Shown here one piece after another: positions 17,382 through 26,092 of a stretch of DNA of 64,000 bases; position 1 is the stretch's first letter; each line of letters opens with the position of its first letter. The stretch is taken from positions 595,811 through 659,810 of the forward strand of contig NZ_JADPJH010000034.1 in assembly GCF_023073315.1 (NCBI RefSeq), in the 5' to 3' direction. The stretch comes from Bradyrhizobium sp. 1. GTDB lineage: Bacteria > Pseudomonadota > Alphaproteobacteria > Rhizobiales > Xanthobacteraceae. The notes under the pieces are model-generated. The model saw only the letters and a program-made list of their open reading frames with translations. It was not told where the DNA came from and did not search any database. The position numbers and the translations under genes are program-made.

Positions 17382-17530
17382 ACCTCTCCCGCTTGCGGGA
17401 GAGGTCGGCGCGTCCCGGGCGAATGCGAAGCATCGTCCCGCGCGCCGGGTGAAGGTTATCTCCTCTTGGGGAGTCTCACTGCGGAGGCACCCTCTCCCCA
17501 ACCCTCCCCCGCAAGCGGGGAGGGAGCACA
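17382..17530. repeat. tandem REP-like hairpins in a 374-bp gap
   Basis: The gap 17335-17708 holds two palindromes. The first is ACCTCTCCCGC-TT-GCGGGAGAGGT (17382-17405). The second is CCCTCCCCCGC-AA-GCGGGGAGGG (17503-17525), with one bulged base. Between them are CGTCCCGGGCGAATGCGAAG and CCCTCTCCCCAACC blocks typical of Bradyrhizobium intergenic REP clusters. The first hairpin may end the PodJ-like transcript. No gene is seen in the gap. Confidence 0.6.
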
Positions 17531-17708
17531 CCTTTGTCCTGGCAGCGATTGATCCAGTCTCATCACGCTCTATCGCGCCCCATTCACCACGCCCAAAATT
17601 CCTGCCCCGCCTGACAGCGAATTCCGCTATTGAAAGACGCGGCAATCGTTCCGACCTTCCCGCGATCATTCCGCGCTAGTCGATCCGTCTCGCCGGTGCG
17701 CAGGTTCA

Positions 17709-18626
17709 ATGCAGCTCTATCTCCCGATCGCCGATCTTCCGGTCAATGTTTTCCTGGTGCTGGCGATGGGCGCGGCGGTCGGCTTCGTGTCCGGCATGTT
17801 CGGGATCGGCGGCGGTTTTCTGATGACGCCGCTTTTGATCTTCATCGGCATCACGCCGGCGGTCGCGGTCGCTTCCGTCGCGAGCCACATCGCGGCCTCC
17901 TCCTTCTCCGGCGCACTCGCCTATTGGCGGCGGCGCGCCATCGATCCGGCGCTGGCAGGCGTCCTGCTCTGCGGCGGCGTGACCGGGACCGCGCTCGGGG
18001 TATGGACCTTCACGCAGCTTCGCGCACTCGGCCAGCTCGACCTGATGATCGCGCTGTCCTACGTCGTGCTGCTCACCACCGTCGGCAGCCTGATGTTCTC
18101 CGAGGGACTGCGCGCGCTGATGCGGACACGCCGCGGCACCGTGCCGCCGCGCCGCACCCACAACTGGATCCACGGCCTGCCGCTGAAAATGCGGTTCAAG
18201 CGCTCGAAGATCTATCTCTCCGTCATCCCCATTGTGATCGTCGGCATCGTGATCGGCTTCATCGGAGCCGTCATGGGCATCGGCGGCGGTTTTATTCTCG
18301 TGCCGATCATGATCTATCTGCTCAGAGTACCGACTTCGACGGTGATTGGCACGTCGATGGTCCTGACACTGGTCACGATGCTGTTCGCGACCATGCTGCA
18401 CGCGGTGACCAATCATCTCGTCGACGCCGTGCTGGCGCTGATCCTGATGGTCGGCGGCGTCACCGGCGCGCAGTTCGGCGCCCGTGCCGGCCAGAAGATC
18501 CGCGGCGAGCAGTTGCGGCTGCTGCTGGGTCTTCTGATCCTCTCGGTCGGCGTCCGCTTCGCGATCGAGCTGGTGATCCGGCCCGAGGATCTCTTCACCA
18601 TCCGTGAGCTCGGGGTGAGCGGATGA
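17709..18626 (+). CDS. TauE/SafE-family sulfite exporter-like protein
   Basis: A 305-residue membrane protein with about eight helices. Its two pseudo-repeats are clear: GMFGIGGGFLMTPLLIF near residue 33 and VMGIGGGFILVPIMIYLL near residue 189. This is the TauE/SafE/YfcA plan; the family exports sulfite, sulfoacetate or related organosulfur anions. It overlaps the next gene by 4 bases (ATGA), so the two products are probably made in equal amounts and act together. The true substrate cannot be read from sequence. Confidence 0.88.
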   Translation: MQLYLPIADLPVNVFLVLAMGAAVGFVSGMFGIGGGFLMTPLLIFIGITPAVAVASVASHIAASSFSGALAYWRRRAIDPALAGVLLCGGVTGTALGVWTFTQLRALGQLDLMIALSYVVLLTTVGSLMFSEGLRALMRTRRGTVPPRRTHNWIHGLPLKMRFKRSKIYLSVIPIVIVGIVIGFIGAVMGIGGGFILVPIMIYLLRVPTSTVIGTSMVLTLVTMLFATMLHAVTNHLVDAVLALILMVGGVTGAQFGARAGQKIRGEQLRLLLGLLILSVGVRFAIELVIRPEDLFTIRELGVSG

Positions 18627-19393
18627 AGCGCACGCTTCTCGCAGCCCTGCTCGTCCTGCTGCCCGGCTCGGTCGCGCATGCCGAGCGGCTGATCGTGTCG
18701 GTCTCCAACCACCGTGTCACGGTGACGCCGAATTATTCGGGTGAGGAGCTGGTGCTGTTCGGCTCGGTCGAGAAGGACGCCTCGACGCCTGCCGACCGCA
18801 CCACCTACGATCTCGTCGTCACCGTGATGGGCCCGCGCGCCGACATGGTGACGCGGCGCAAGGAGCGCACCTTCGGCATCTGGATCAACACGGATTACCG
18901 GCAGTTCCTGCAAGTGCCGAGCTATCTCGCGCTGTTCGCCAATCGCCCGTTCGAATTCATCACCTCGCCCGAGATCGCGCGCCGGCAGCAGATCGGACTG
19001 AACAACGTGCTCCTGACCCAGCGCGTCAGCGGCGATTATGCCGACGTGGTGCCGAACGACGCGTTCCGCTCCGCCTTCATTCGCCTGCGCACCCAGCGCG
19101 GCCTCTACCGCGAGGATGCGAGCGCGGTGACGTTTTTGACGCCGACGCTGTTCCGCACCGGCATTCCGCTGCCGGCCGAGGTGCCGATCGGCACTTATGA
19201 AGTCGAGATCAAGCTGTTTGCGAACGGCGCGTTCATCGGCAAGACCGAGACCGCCTTCGAGATCGTCAAGGTCGGCTTCGAGCAGTTCGTCGCAACGACC
19301 GCGCGGCAGAACGGGCTGGTCTACGGTCTCGTCACGGCGGCGATGGCGCTGATGACGGGATGGATGGCGTCGGTTGTTTTTCGGAAGGACTGA
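18623..19393 (+). CDS. TIGR02186-like periplasmic/membrane protein
   Basis: A 256-residue protein with a Sec signal peptide (about 1-21, ending VAHA) and a beta-rich periplasmic body starting ERLIVSVSNHRVTVTPNYSG. One C-terminal membrane helix (about 232-252) is followed by a two-residue basic/acidic end. This pattern matches the alphaproteobacterial conserved family TIGR02186, which I recall next to TauE-type permeases. Translational coupling (ATGA overlap) with the TauE gene supports a shared complex. No enzymatic motif is visible. Confidence 0.75.
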   Translation: MKRTLLAALLVLLPGSVAHAERLIVSVSNHRVTVTPNYSGEELVLFGSVEKDASTPADRTTYDLVVTVMGPRADMVTRRKERTFGIWINTDYRQFLQVPSYLALFANRPFEFITSPEIARRQQIGLNNVLLTQRVSGDYADVVPNDAFRSAFIRLRTQRGLYREDASAVTFLTPTLFRTGIPLPAEVPIGTYEVEIKLFANGAFIGKTETAFEIVKVGFEQFVATTARQNGLVYGLVTAAMALMTGWMASVVFRKD

Positions 19394-19399
19394 AGACGC

Positions 19400-20176
19400 C
19401 TACGGCGCCTCAACCACCGTCGGCACGCCCGGCTCAAGCAATCGCAGCCGCGTCCCGAACCCGAGCACGTCAAAAGTCTTGCGCAAATCCTCGCTGTTCT
19501 GGCGGAAATGCGCCCAGCCTTCGGTATGAACAGGCACGATCACCGCATCGGGAAAGGCGCGCGCGGTCTCGATGGCGTCGTTGGTGTCCATGGTGAGATG
19601 GAACGGCCCGCGCGTTTGCGCAGCACCGGCGAAGGGCAGCACCACGCCGCATTTGAAGCGGCGCGCGACCTCGGCGACGCCGTCGAACCAGGTGGTGTCG
19701 CCGCTGATATAGACCGAGGTGGTGTCCTTGCGGCTCGAGGACACCACGAAGCCGATGACGTCGCCCGACAGCGGCTCGATGCCGGCGGGGCCGTGGCGCG
19801 CCGGTGTCGCCGTGATCGTCAGCACATTGCCGTCACGGTCTTCCAGATGCGAATTCACCCAGGGCGCCAGACCCTCGACATGCCCGCCGAGGCGTTTTGC
19901 ACCGGCCTCGGTGGTGAGCACGCGCTTCGCGTGCTTGAGATACTCACGGCCCGCATTGTCGAGATTGTCCGAATGCTGGTCGTGGCTGAGCAGCACTGCA
20001 TCGATCGGGCCGATCGCGTCGGCCTTCATCGCGGGACCGATGGTCTTCTCCAGCTTCACGTGCGGCAGCTGATAGGCGGTGTTCGCGTCGTCAAAGGTCG
20101 GGTCGGTGAGCAGGCGGAAGCCGTCGATCTCGATCAGCGCGGTGGGGCCGCCGATCAGCGTGATGGAAATGGGCAT
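19400..20176 (-). CDS. MBL-fold metal-dependent hydrolase
   Basis: A 258-residue metallo-beta-lactamase-fold protein of the UlaG/UPF0173 kind. The strand-loop DAVLLSHDQHSDNLD (about 59-73) supplies the His-X-Asp-His metal ligands. ISGDTTWFDGV (about 158-168) holds the bridging Asp. The late VPVHTEGWAHF (about 217-227) gives the last His. Related enzymes hydrolyse phosphodiester or lactone bonds; substrate unknown here. It is followed on the same strand, 12 bp away, by the EamA gene upstream of it, so the two may be co-transcribed from the LysR-EamA intergenic promoter. Confidence 0.85.
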   Translation of the reverse strand: MPISITLIGGPTALIEIDGFRLLTDPTFDDANTAYQLPHVKLEKTIGPAMKADAIGPIDAVLLSHDQHSDNLDNAGREYLKHAKRVLTTEAGAKRLGGHVEGLAPWVNSHLEDRDGNVLTITATPARHGPAGIEPLSGDVIGFVVSSSRKDTTSVYISGDTTWFDGVAEVARRFKCGVVLPFAGAAQTRGPFHLTMDTNDAIETARAFPDAVIVPVHTEGWAHFRQNSEDLRKTFDVLGFGTRLRLLEPGVPTVVEAP

Positions 20177-20188
20177 GATGAACCTTCC

Positions 20189-21097
20189 TTAACGAGCGGA
20201 CTTGGCGGGCCGCGTCACCAGATAGATGCCGAGCGCCACCGGAATGATCCCGAGCAGGTCACGCGCCTCGACATGCTCGCCGAGCACGAGAAAGGCGAAC
20301 AGCATGCCGAGTGGCGGCATCAGGAAATGATAGGCGCTGGCCGCGGTCGCGCCACACACTTTCAGGAGATGAAACCAGAGCCAGTAGGCGAGGATCGAGC
20401 CGCCGAGCACGAGGAACGCGAAGGCGCCGATCAGGCCCGGCGTAAAGTCGATCGCGTGAAAATCGGCAAAGGTGAGCGCGACCGGCGTCAGCACGATGCC
20501 GGCCACGAGATTCTGCACGCCGTTGCCGATCCACAGGCTTCCCTTGGGCGCGAGCAGCTTGAACAGGATCGTGCCGGCGACGATGGAGGCGAGCGAGGCC
20601 AGCGTGAAGACGATGCCGTGCATGCTGTCGGTGCCGACCGCGAGGCGATGCCAGACGATCGCCGTGACGCCGATGATGCCGAGCAGGAGGCCACTCGCCT
20701 TGCGCCAGGTCATGTCTTCGCCAAGCAGCAGCGCTGCCAACGCGGCGGTGAATACCGGATTGGCCGAGACGATCAGGCCGCCAAGACCGGCGGAGACCGA
20801 TTGCAGGCCGGTGTAGCCGAGCCCGAGATAGAGCGCGTTGTTGGCAATGCCGAGCACGGCAAAGATCGCGGCATCGCGCCACGAGAGCGACCAGTCGCCG
20901 CGGACCGTCGTGGCCCCCAGAATCAAAATGCCGGCGAGCGAGAAGCGCGCGGCGAGCAGGATCAGCGGCGGGCAATGGGTGACGCCGATCTTGCCGGCGA
21001 CGAAGGCATAGCTCCAGAGCAGGCAAAACAGACCGATGGCGAGCGGCAGCGTGTTGAAGCGGCTGGGGGCTGCGGGAAGCGAGGTGGCGACCGACAT
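20189..21097 (-). CDS. EamA/DMT-family exporter
   Basis: A 302-residue drug/metabolite transporter with ten predicted helices in two EamA repeats (about 15-145 and 155-290). Typical pieces are LFCLLWSYAFVAGKIGV near the start and FLVLGGSILAYWLWFHLLK near residue 230. Members export amino acids or metabolites. It is divergent from a LysR regulator with 108 bp between start codons and reads into the MBL hydrolase gene, a common transporter/regulator layout. Confidence 0.88.
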   Translation of the reverse strand: MSVATSLPAAPSRFNTLPLAIGLFCLLWSYAFVAGKIGVTHCPPLILLAARFSLAGILILGATTVRGDWSLSWRDAAIFAVLGIANNALYLGLGYTGLQSVSAGLGGLIVSANPVFTAALAALLLGEDMTWRKASGLLLGIIGVTAIVWHRLAVGTDSMHGIVFTLASLASIVAGTILFKLLAPKGSLWIGNGVQNLVAGIVLTPVALTFADFHAIDFTPGLIGAFAFLVLGGSILAYWLWFHLLKVCGATAASAYHFLMPPLGMLFAFLVLGEHVEARDLLGIIPVALGIYLVTRPAKSAR

Positions 21098-21165
21098 GAG
21101 GGCATTCTCGGATGTTTTGTTCTGCCCCCGATCTAGGGAGCCGGCTTGCCATTTGGAAATTAAAT

Positions 21166-21188
21166 GATTAACTTCCGATCAGTTGATT
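21166..21188. promoter_or_regulatory. LysR-type operator candidate
   Basis: An imperfect inverted repeat GATTAACT-N7-AGTTGATT (6 of 8 arm positions agree) in the LysR-EamA intergenic region, just before the LysR start. It includes a T-N11-A type core. Short and imperfect. Confidence 0.35.
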
Positions 21189-21205
21189 TTCGAATGGAGG
21201 CGGAT

Positions 21206-22069
21206 ATGCTCGATCTCGAGCTGCTGCGCAGCTTCGTCTCGGTGGTCGAAGCCGGCGGCTTCACCCGCGCCGGCGAGCGGGTCCACCGCACGCAATCGAC
21301 CGTGAGCCAGCAGATCAAGCGGCTGGAGGAAGATGTCGGCCAGGTGCTGCTGCACCGCGACGGCAAGGACGTGCGCCCGACCGAGGCCGGCGAGCGGCTG
21401 CTATCCTATGCGCGACGGCTGCTGTCGCTTGCGGAAGAAGCACGCGACGTGCTGCGCGAGCCCGACAGCGAAGGCGCGATCCGGCTCGGCATTCCCGAGG
21501 ATTTTGCGGCGTATCGTCTGGCAAAACTGCTGGGGGCGTTCTCGCGCTCGCATCCGGGCCTGCGGCTCGATGTGCGCGCCGACCAGAGCAAGAACCTCGC
21601 GCGCGATCTCGAACGCGGCGAACTCGACATGGCCCTCTACAAGCGCGAGGCCGGCGGCAAGAGTGCGATCGCGATCTGGCCCGAAGAGGTGCATTGGGTC
21701 ACCAGCAAAAGCCATCCTGTCGACGTCAACGTGTCGTCGGTGCCGCTGATCGGCTTTCCGCTCGGCTGCCTCTACCGCGCCGGCGCCATCCACGCGCTGG
21801 AAAGCGCTGGCCGCGCCTGGCACATGTCGTATTCGTCATCGAGCCTTGCGGGCATCCAGGCCGCGGTTGCCGCCGGGATGGGCCTCAGCATCCTCTCGGA
21901 GATGTCGATCCAGTCCGACCACCGCGTGCTGACGGCCAAGGACGGCTTTGCGCCGATCAACCGGACCGAGGTGGCGCTGATGGCGGCTCCCAACGCGAGC
22001 TCCGCGACGCTGCGGCTTGCGGATCGTCTCGCCGAGTTTTGCGAGAACGTGCAGGCGAAGGCGGCCTGA
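21206..22069 (+). CDS. LysR-family transcriptional regulator
   Basis: A 287-residue LysR regulator. The N-terminal HTH reads LDLELLRSFVSVVEAGGFTRAGERVHRTQSTVSQQIKRLEE with the standard spacing. The remaining part (about 90-285) is the periplasmic-binding-protein-like effector domain. The frame is open from 21164, but the ATG at 21206 follows a GGAGG ribosome-binding site at the right distance. It is divergent from the EamA exporter and probably controls it. Confidence 0.9.
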   Translation: MLDLELLRSFVSVVEAGGFTRAGERVHRTQSTVSQQIKRLEEDVGQVLLHRDGKDVRPTEAGERLLSYARRLLSLAEEARDVLREPDSEGAIRLGIPEDFAAYRLAKLLGAFSRSHPGLRLDVRADQSKNLARDLERGELDMALYKREAGGKSAIAIWPEEVHWVTSKSHPVDVNVSSVPLIGFPLGCLYRAGAIHALESAGRAWHMSYSSSSLAGIQAAVAAGMGLSILSEMSIQSDHRVLTAKDGFAPINRTEVALMAAPNASSATLRLADRLAEFCENVQAKAA

Positions 22070-22093
22070 GCTAGCGAACCGTCGGGCGGCGCC

Positions 22094-22321
22094 TCAATTC
22101 GCCACCAGCCTGTCTCCGCACGCATTCGCGTAGAACTTGCCGCCGCATTGGCGCTTGATCGCGGCGCAGCGGGCCGCGGGCGACGCATTTTGCGGGACAG
22201 AAAAGCTGCAGCTGAGGCCCTCGGCGCTGCGGCCCATCTTGCCCGCAGCAAAAGCCGCGCTTGAGGTGGCGATGCAGATGACGAGCAGGGCTGCGGCGGC
22301 GATTTCGATCAGCAGTCTCAT
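22094..22321 (-). CDS. small secreted Cys-rich protein
   Basis: A 75-residue protein with a clean Sec signal peptide (MRLLIEIAAAALL ... AAFA, about 1-26). The ~49-residue mature part has four cysteines (LSCSF, ARCAA, RQCGG, NACGD), enough for two disulfides. A GGAGG ribosome-binding site precedes the ATG. No family recognised; small secreted proteins of this kind are common in Bradyrhizobium. Function unknown. Confidence 0.65.
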   Translation of the reverse strand: MRLLIEIAAAALLVICIATSSAAFAAGKMGRSAEGLSCSFSVPQNASPAARCAAIKRQCGGKFYANACGDRLVAN

Positions 22322-22480
22322 GGATGGTCCTCCACACTGATGGCTGAATCTGTCCGCAATCTAGCACCGAATTCAGCATTCCCCGTGCTCATCCGGGTTC
22401 CCAAACCGGCCCGTTCCTTGCATAATTTTACGCCAGCGCAGTGCACGGCCGCGCCAGCGATGGTTCCGGTACAGTGGCAT

Positions 22481-22557
22481 GACGCTTAGAGTTACAAGAC
22501 GCTTAGAGTTACAAGACGCTTAGAGTTACAAGACGCTTGGGATTACAAGACGCGTAG
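22481..22557. repeat. 17-bp tandem repeat upstream of glgP
   Basis: Three perfect copies of GACGCTTAGAGTTACAA (22481-22531), a fourth with two changes (GACGCTTGGGATTACAA, 22532-22548), then a partial fifth (GACGCGTAG). The array ends 28 bp before the GTG start of the glycogen phosphorylase gene, so it lies in the leader or promoter. The period of 17 is not a multiple of 3 and no ORF spans it. Confidence 0.85.
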
Positions 22558-22584
22558 GTTTAGTGGTGTTCTCGCGACCAGGAA

Positions 22585-25110
22585 GTGACGGCCTTGCAAG
22601 ATCAATCGTTCCAGCCAAATCCGCCCGCTGCCAATCAGCCGATCGACGAACTCGCGCTGGCTGAGATCAAGGGCGCGATCCTGGCGAAGCTGCGCCTTGC
22701 CATCGGCAAGGACGCAGGCATGGCAACCAAGCACGACTGGTACCAGGCCGCAGCGCTGGCGCTGCGCGACCGCATCGTGCATCGCTGGCTCACGGCCGAG
22801 AAGCACAGCTACGACGCCGGGCGCAAGCGCGTCTATTATCTCTCGCTCGAATTTTTGATCGGCCGCCTCTTCACCGACGCGCTGAACAACATGGGACTGC
22901 TGAAGATCTTCGAGGTCGCGCTCGGCGATCTCGGCGTGTCGCTGCCCGAGCTCCGCAAATGCGAGCCGGATGCGGCGCTCGGCAATGGCGGCCTCGGCCG
23001 GCTCGCGGCCTGCTTCATGGAGAGCATGGCGACGCTGTCGATCCCCGCGATCGGCTACGGCATCCGCTACGATTACGGCCTGTTCCGGCAGATCATCAAT
23101 CAGGGCTGGCAGCAGGAATATCCCGACGAATGGCTCGGCTTCGGCAATCCCTGGGAATTGCAGCGGCCCGAAGTGATCTACGACATCAATTTTGGCGGCG
23201 GCGTCGAGCATGTCGACGACAAAGGCCGCGACCGCGCGATCTGGCATCCGTCCGAGACCGTGCAGGCGATGGCCTATGACACGCCGATCGTCGGCTGGCG
23301 CGGCCAGCACGTCAATGCGCTGCGGCTGTGGTCGGCGCGCTCGCCCGATCCGTTGAAGCTCGACGCCTTCAACAAGGGCGACTATGTCAGCGCCAGCGCC
23401 GAGCAGTCGCGCGCCGAAGCCATCTGCAAATTTCTCTATCCGAACGACGAGAGCCCCGCGGGACGCGAACTGCGCCTGCGCCAGGAATATTTCTTCGTCT
23501 CGGCCTCGCTCCAGGATCTCATCAAGCGCCATCTTTCGTCCGACGGGCAGCTCCGCAGCCTGTCGTCCAAGGTCGCGGTGCAGCTCAACGACACCCATCC
23601 GAGCCTCGCCGTCACCGAGTTGATGCGGATCCTGATCGACGACCACAATTTCCGCTGGGACGAAGCCTGGAAGATTACGGTCGCCACCCTCTCCTACACC
23701 AACCACACGCTGCTGCCGGAAGCGCTGGAGACCTGGCCGGTCGAGCTGTTCGAGCGGCTGCTGCCGCGCCATCTCGAGATCATCTACCGCATCAACGTCC
23801 AGCATCTCGCGCTTGCCGAAGCCCGCGCGCCCGGCGACATCGATTTCCGCGCCTCGGTCTCGCTGATCGACGAGAGGAGCGGCCGCCGCGTGCGCATGGG
23901 CCAGCTCGCCTTTGTCGGATCGCACCGCATCAACGGCGTCTCGGCGATGCATTCGGATTTGATGCGCGAGACCGTGTTCCACGATCTCAACCATCTCTAT
24001 CCCGGCCGCATCATCAACAAGACCAACGGCATCACCTTCCGCCGCTGGCTGATGCTGGCGAACCCGAAGCTGACGGATTTGTTGCGCGAGGTCTGCGGCG
24101 ACGTTGTGCTTGACGATCCCACCCAGCTCTCGCTGATCGAGGCGCGCGCCAGCGACGTCGAATTCCAGAAGAGATTCCGCGCCGTCAAGCTTCACAACAA
24201 GACGGCGCTGGCGCGCCTGATCGGCGAACGGCTCGGCATCAAGGTCGACCCAAATGCGCTGTTCGACGTGCAGATCAAGCGCATCCACGAATACAAGCGC
24301 CAGCTGCTCAACGTCATCGAGACCGTCGCGCTGTACCAGGCGATCAAGGACGATCCCAACGGCAATTGGGTGCCGCGGGTCAAGATCTTCGCCGGCAAGG
24401 CAGCGGCGAGCTACAAATACGCAAAGCTGATCATCAAGCTGATCAACGACGTCGCCGAGATCGTCAACAACGATCCCGCGATCGGCGGCAAGCTGAAAGT
24501 GGTGTTCCTGCCCGACTACAATGTCAGCCTCGCCGAGATCATCATTCCCGCGGCCGATCTGTCCGAGCAGATCTCGACCGCCGGCATGGAGGCCTCCGGC
24601 ACCGGCAACATGAAGCTGTCGCTGAACGGCGCCCTCACCATCGGCACGCTGGATGGCGCCAATATCGAGATCCGCGACCATGTCGGCAACGAGAACATCG
24701 CGATCTTCGGCATGGAAGCCGGCGACGTGATGATCCGGCGCAAGCAGGGCCTGGACGCCTCCGACGTGATCCGCAATTCGCCAAAGCTCCAGCGCGCCAT
24801 CAATGCGATCGGCGGCGGCGAGTTCTCGCCCGGCGATCCCGGCCGTTTCGAATCCATCGCGCACGCACTGCGCTATCTCGACCATTACATGGTCAGCGCC
24901 GATTTCGATTCCTATTACGAGGCGCAGCGCAGCGTCGACGCGCGCTGGCAGGTCGCCCCGGCCTGGACCCGCGCCTCCATCCTCAACGTCGCGCGCATGG
25001 CATGGTTCTCCTCGGATCGCACCATCCGCGAATACGCCGAGGAGATCTGGAGCGTGCCGGTGAATCCAACCACGCCGCTGCTGCCGAATTTGCGCGACAT
25101 CGCGGGCTGA
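22585..25110 (+). CDS. glgP: glycogen/starch/alpha-glucan phosphorylase
   Basis: An 841-residue PLP enzyme that releases glucose-1-phosphate from glycogen. The C-terminal PLP site EASGTGNMKLSLNGALTIG has Lys677 as the cofactor lysine, and GTLDGANIEI follows. Early blocks RVYYLSLEFLIGRLF (about 89-103) and CEPDAALGNGGLGRLAACF are diagnostic. Length matches the family. The start is a GTG after a CCAGGAA weak ribosome-binding site. No other glg gene lies in the window, unlike the usual glg operon. A tandem repeat sits directly upstream. Confidence 0.95.
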   Translation: MTALQDQSFQPNPPAANQPIDELALAEIKGAILAKLRLAIGKDAGMATKHDWYQAAALALRDRIVHRWLTAEKHSYDAGRKRVYYLSLEFLIGRLFTDALNNMGLLKIFEVALGDLGVSLPELRKCEPDAALGNGGLGRLAACFMESMATLSIPAIGYGIRYDYGLFRQIINQGWQQEYPDEWLGFGNPWELQRPEVIYDINFGGGVEHVDDKGRDRAIWHPSETVQAMAYDTPIVGWRGQHVNALRLWSARSPDPLKLDAFNKGDYVSASAEQSRAEAICKFLYPNDESPAGRELRLRQEYFFVSASLQDLIKRHLSSDGQLRSLSSKVAVQLNDTHPSLAVTELMRILIDDHNFRWDEAWKITVATLSYTNHTLLPEALETWPVELFERLLPRHLEIIYRINVQHLALAEARAPGDIDFRASVSLIDERSGRRVRMGQLAFVGSHRINGVSAMHSDLMRETVFHDLNHLYPGRIINKTNGITFRRWLMLANPKLTDLLREVCGDVVLDDPTQLSLIEARASDVEFQKRFRAVKLHNKTALARLIGERLGIKVDPNALFDVQIKRIHEYKRQLLNVIETVALYQAIKDDPNGNWVPRVKIFAGKAAASYKYAKLIIKLINDVAEIVNNDPAIGGKLKVVFLPDYNVSLAEIIIPAADLSEQISTAGMEASGTGNMKLSLNGALTIGTLDGANIEIRDHVGNENIAIFGMEAGDVMIRRKQGLDASDVIRNSPKLQRAINAIGGGEFSPGDPGRFESIAHALRYLDHYMVSADFDSYYEAQRSVDARWQVAPAWTRASILNVARMAWFSSDRTIREYAEEIWSVPVNPTTPLLPNLRDIAG

Positions 25111-25164
25111 TTTTCCGCCGCGTGAAATCGGCGTTACGCCATAGGTAATTGCGCAAGCCGGCGG

Positions 25165-25184
25165 CGGACGTGATATGACGTCCG
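25165..25184. promoter_or_regulatory. small palindrome before the thioesterase gene
   Basis: CGGACGT-GATATG-ACGTCCG, a perfect 7-bp inverted repeat around a 6-bp spacer, 22 bp before the ATG of the thioesterase. It could be an operator; no regulator is adjacent. Confidence 0.35.
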
Positions 25185-25206
25185 TCATTGAAAGCCGGAA
25201 ACAACA

Positions 25207-26022
25207 ATGCACGCCAGGCTCCCGCACCCGTTCGACGACGCCACCCGCATCACCGCGGGTGACTCCAGCTGGCAGGGGCACACCAGCGACGATTACTGGG
25301 CCTTCGTCGGCCCGTTCGGCGGCATCACGGCCGCGACCATTTTGCGCGCGCTGATCGAGCATCCGCAAGCCGCCGGCGAGCCGCTGGCGCTCACCGTCAA
25401 TTACTGTGCGCCGATCGCGAAAGGCCCGTTCGATCTCGACATACGGCTGGTGAAAGCCAACCGCTCCAGCCAGCACTGGAGCGTCGAACTGTCGCAGGGC
25501 GGCGGCGAGGTCGCCACGCTCGCCACGGCGGTGTTCGCCGAGCGCCGGCCGTCCTGGGAGCACAGGGTGGCGCAATATCCGGATGCAAAGCCGTTCGAAG
25601 CGACGCTGCCGTTCCCGAAGATCGCTGCGTCCTGGGCCAACCAATACGAATTCCGCTTCGTCGAGGGCGAGATGCGTATCGGCCCGCCACAAGCCGAGCT
25701 CGCCGCCACCTATTCGAAAATCTGGATCAGCGATCGTGAGCCGCGCAAGCTCGACATGCTGTCACTGATGTCGATGTCGGACGCCTTCTTCGGCCGCATC
25801 TTCCACGCCCGACGCGAGCTGGTGCCGTTCGGCACGGTATCGCTGACGACCTATTTTCATACCGACAGCGACGAGCTCGCGGCCGAGGATATCACGCGTG
25901 TGCTCGCGACGGCCGATTCGAAGATCATGCACAAGAGCTACGCCGACCAGAACGCCGAGCTATGGTCGCCGAACGGACGACTGCTCGCGACGAGTACGCA
26001 GATCGCGTATTTCAAGGCGTAG
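25207..26022 (+). CDS. acyl-CoA thioesterase-like (double hotdog)
   Basis: A 271-residue protein of the TesB/4HBT double-hotdog family. The N-terminal half contains DDYWAFVGPFGGITAATILRA (about 28-48), the hotdog helix with the GG motif. The second half contains LDMLSLMSMSDAFFGRIF and a VSLTTYFHTDSDEL block (about 213-226), the site of the catalytic Asp in TesB-like enzymes. Such enzymes hydrolyse acyl-CoA to free acid and CoA. Preceded by glgP in the same direction, but 96 bp and a palindrome separate them; convergent with pckA. Confidence 0.82.
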   Translation: MHARLPHPFDDATRITAGDSSWQGHTSDDYWAFVGPFGGITAATILRALIEHPQAAGEPLALTVNYCAPIAKGPFDLDIRLVKANRSSQHWSVELSQGGGEVATLATAVFAERRPSWEHRVAQYPDAKPFEATLPFPKIAASWANQYEFRFVEGEMRIGPPQAELAATYSKIWISDREPRKLDMLSLMSMSDAFFGRIFHARRELVPFGTVSLTTYFHTDSDELAAEDITRVLATADSKIMHKSYADQNAELWSPNGRLLATSTQIAYFKA

Positions 26023-26045
26023 CCTGCTTCCGCATCGCATAAACA

Positions 26046-26073
26046 AAAAGGGCGGCCTCACGGCCGCCCTTTT
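26046..26073. terminator. bidirectional terminator
   Basis: A perfect 12-bp stem AAAAGGGCGGCC / GGCCGCCCTTTT with a TCAC loop. It has T runs on both strands and lies between the convergent thioesterase and pckA genes. Confidence 0.92.
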
Positions 26074-26092
26074 GCTTCTCAATTCAGAACGA

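Noticed and set aside
22543..25692. Minus-strand ORF of over 1000 codons opposite glgP and the thioesterase
   Set aside because: It is a mirror of the glycogen phosphorylase frame in GC-rich DNA, has a low-complexity Asp/Arg/Val/Glu composition, no family motifs, and covers two good plus-strand genes.
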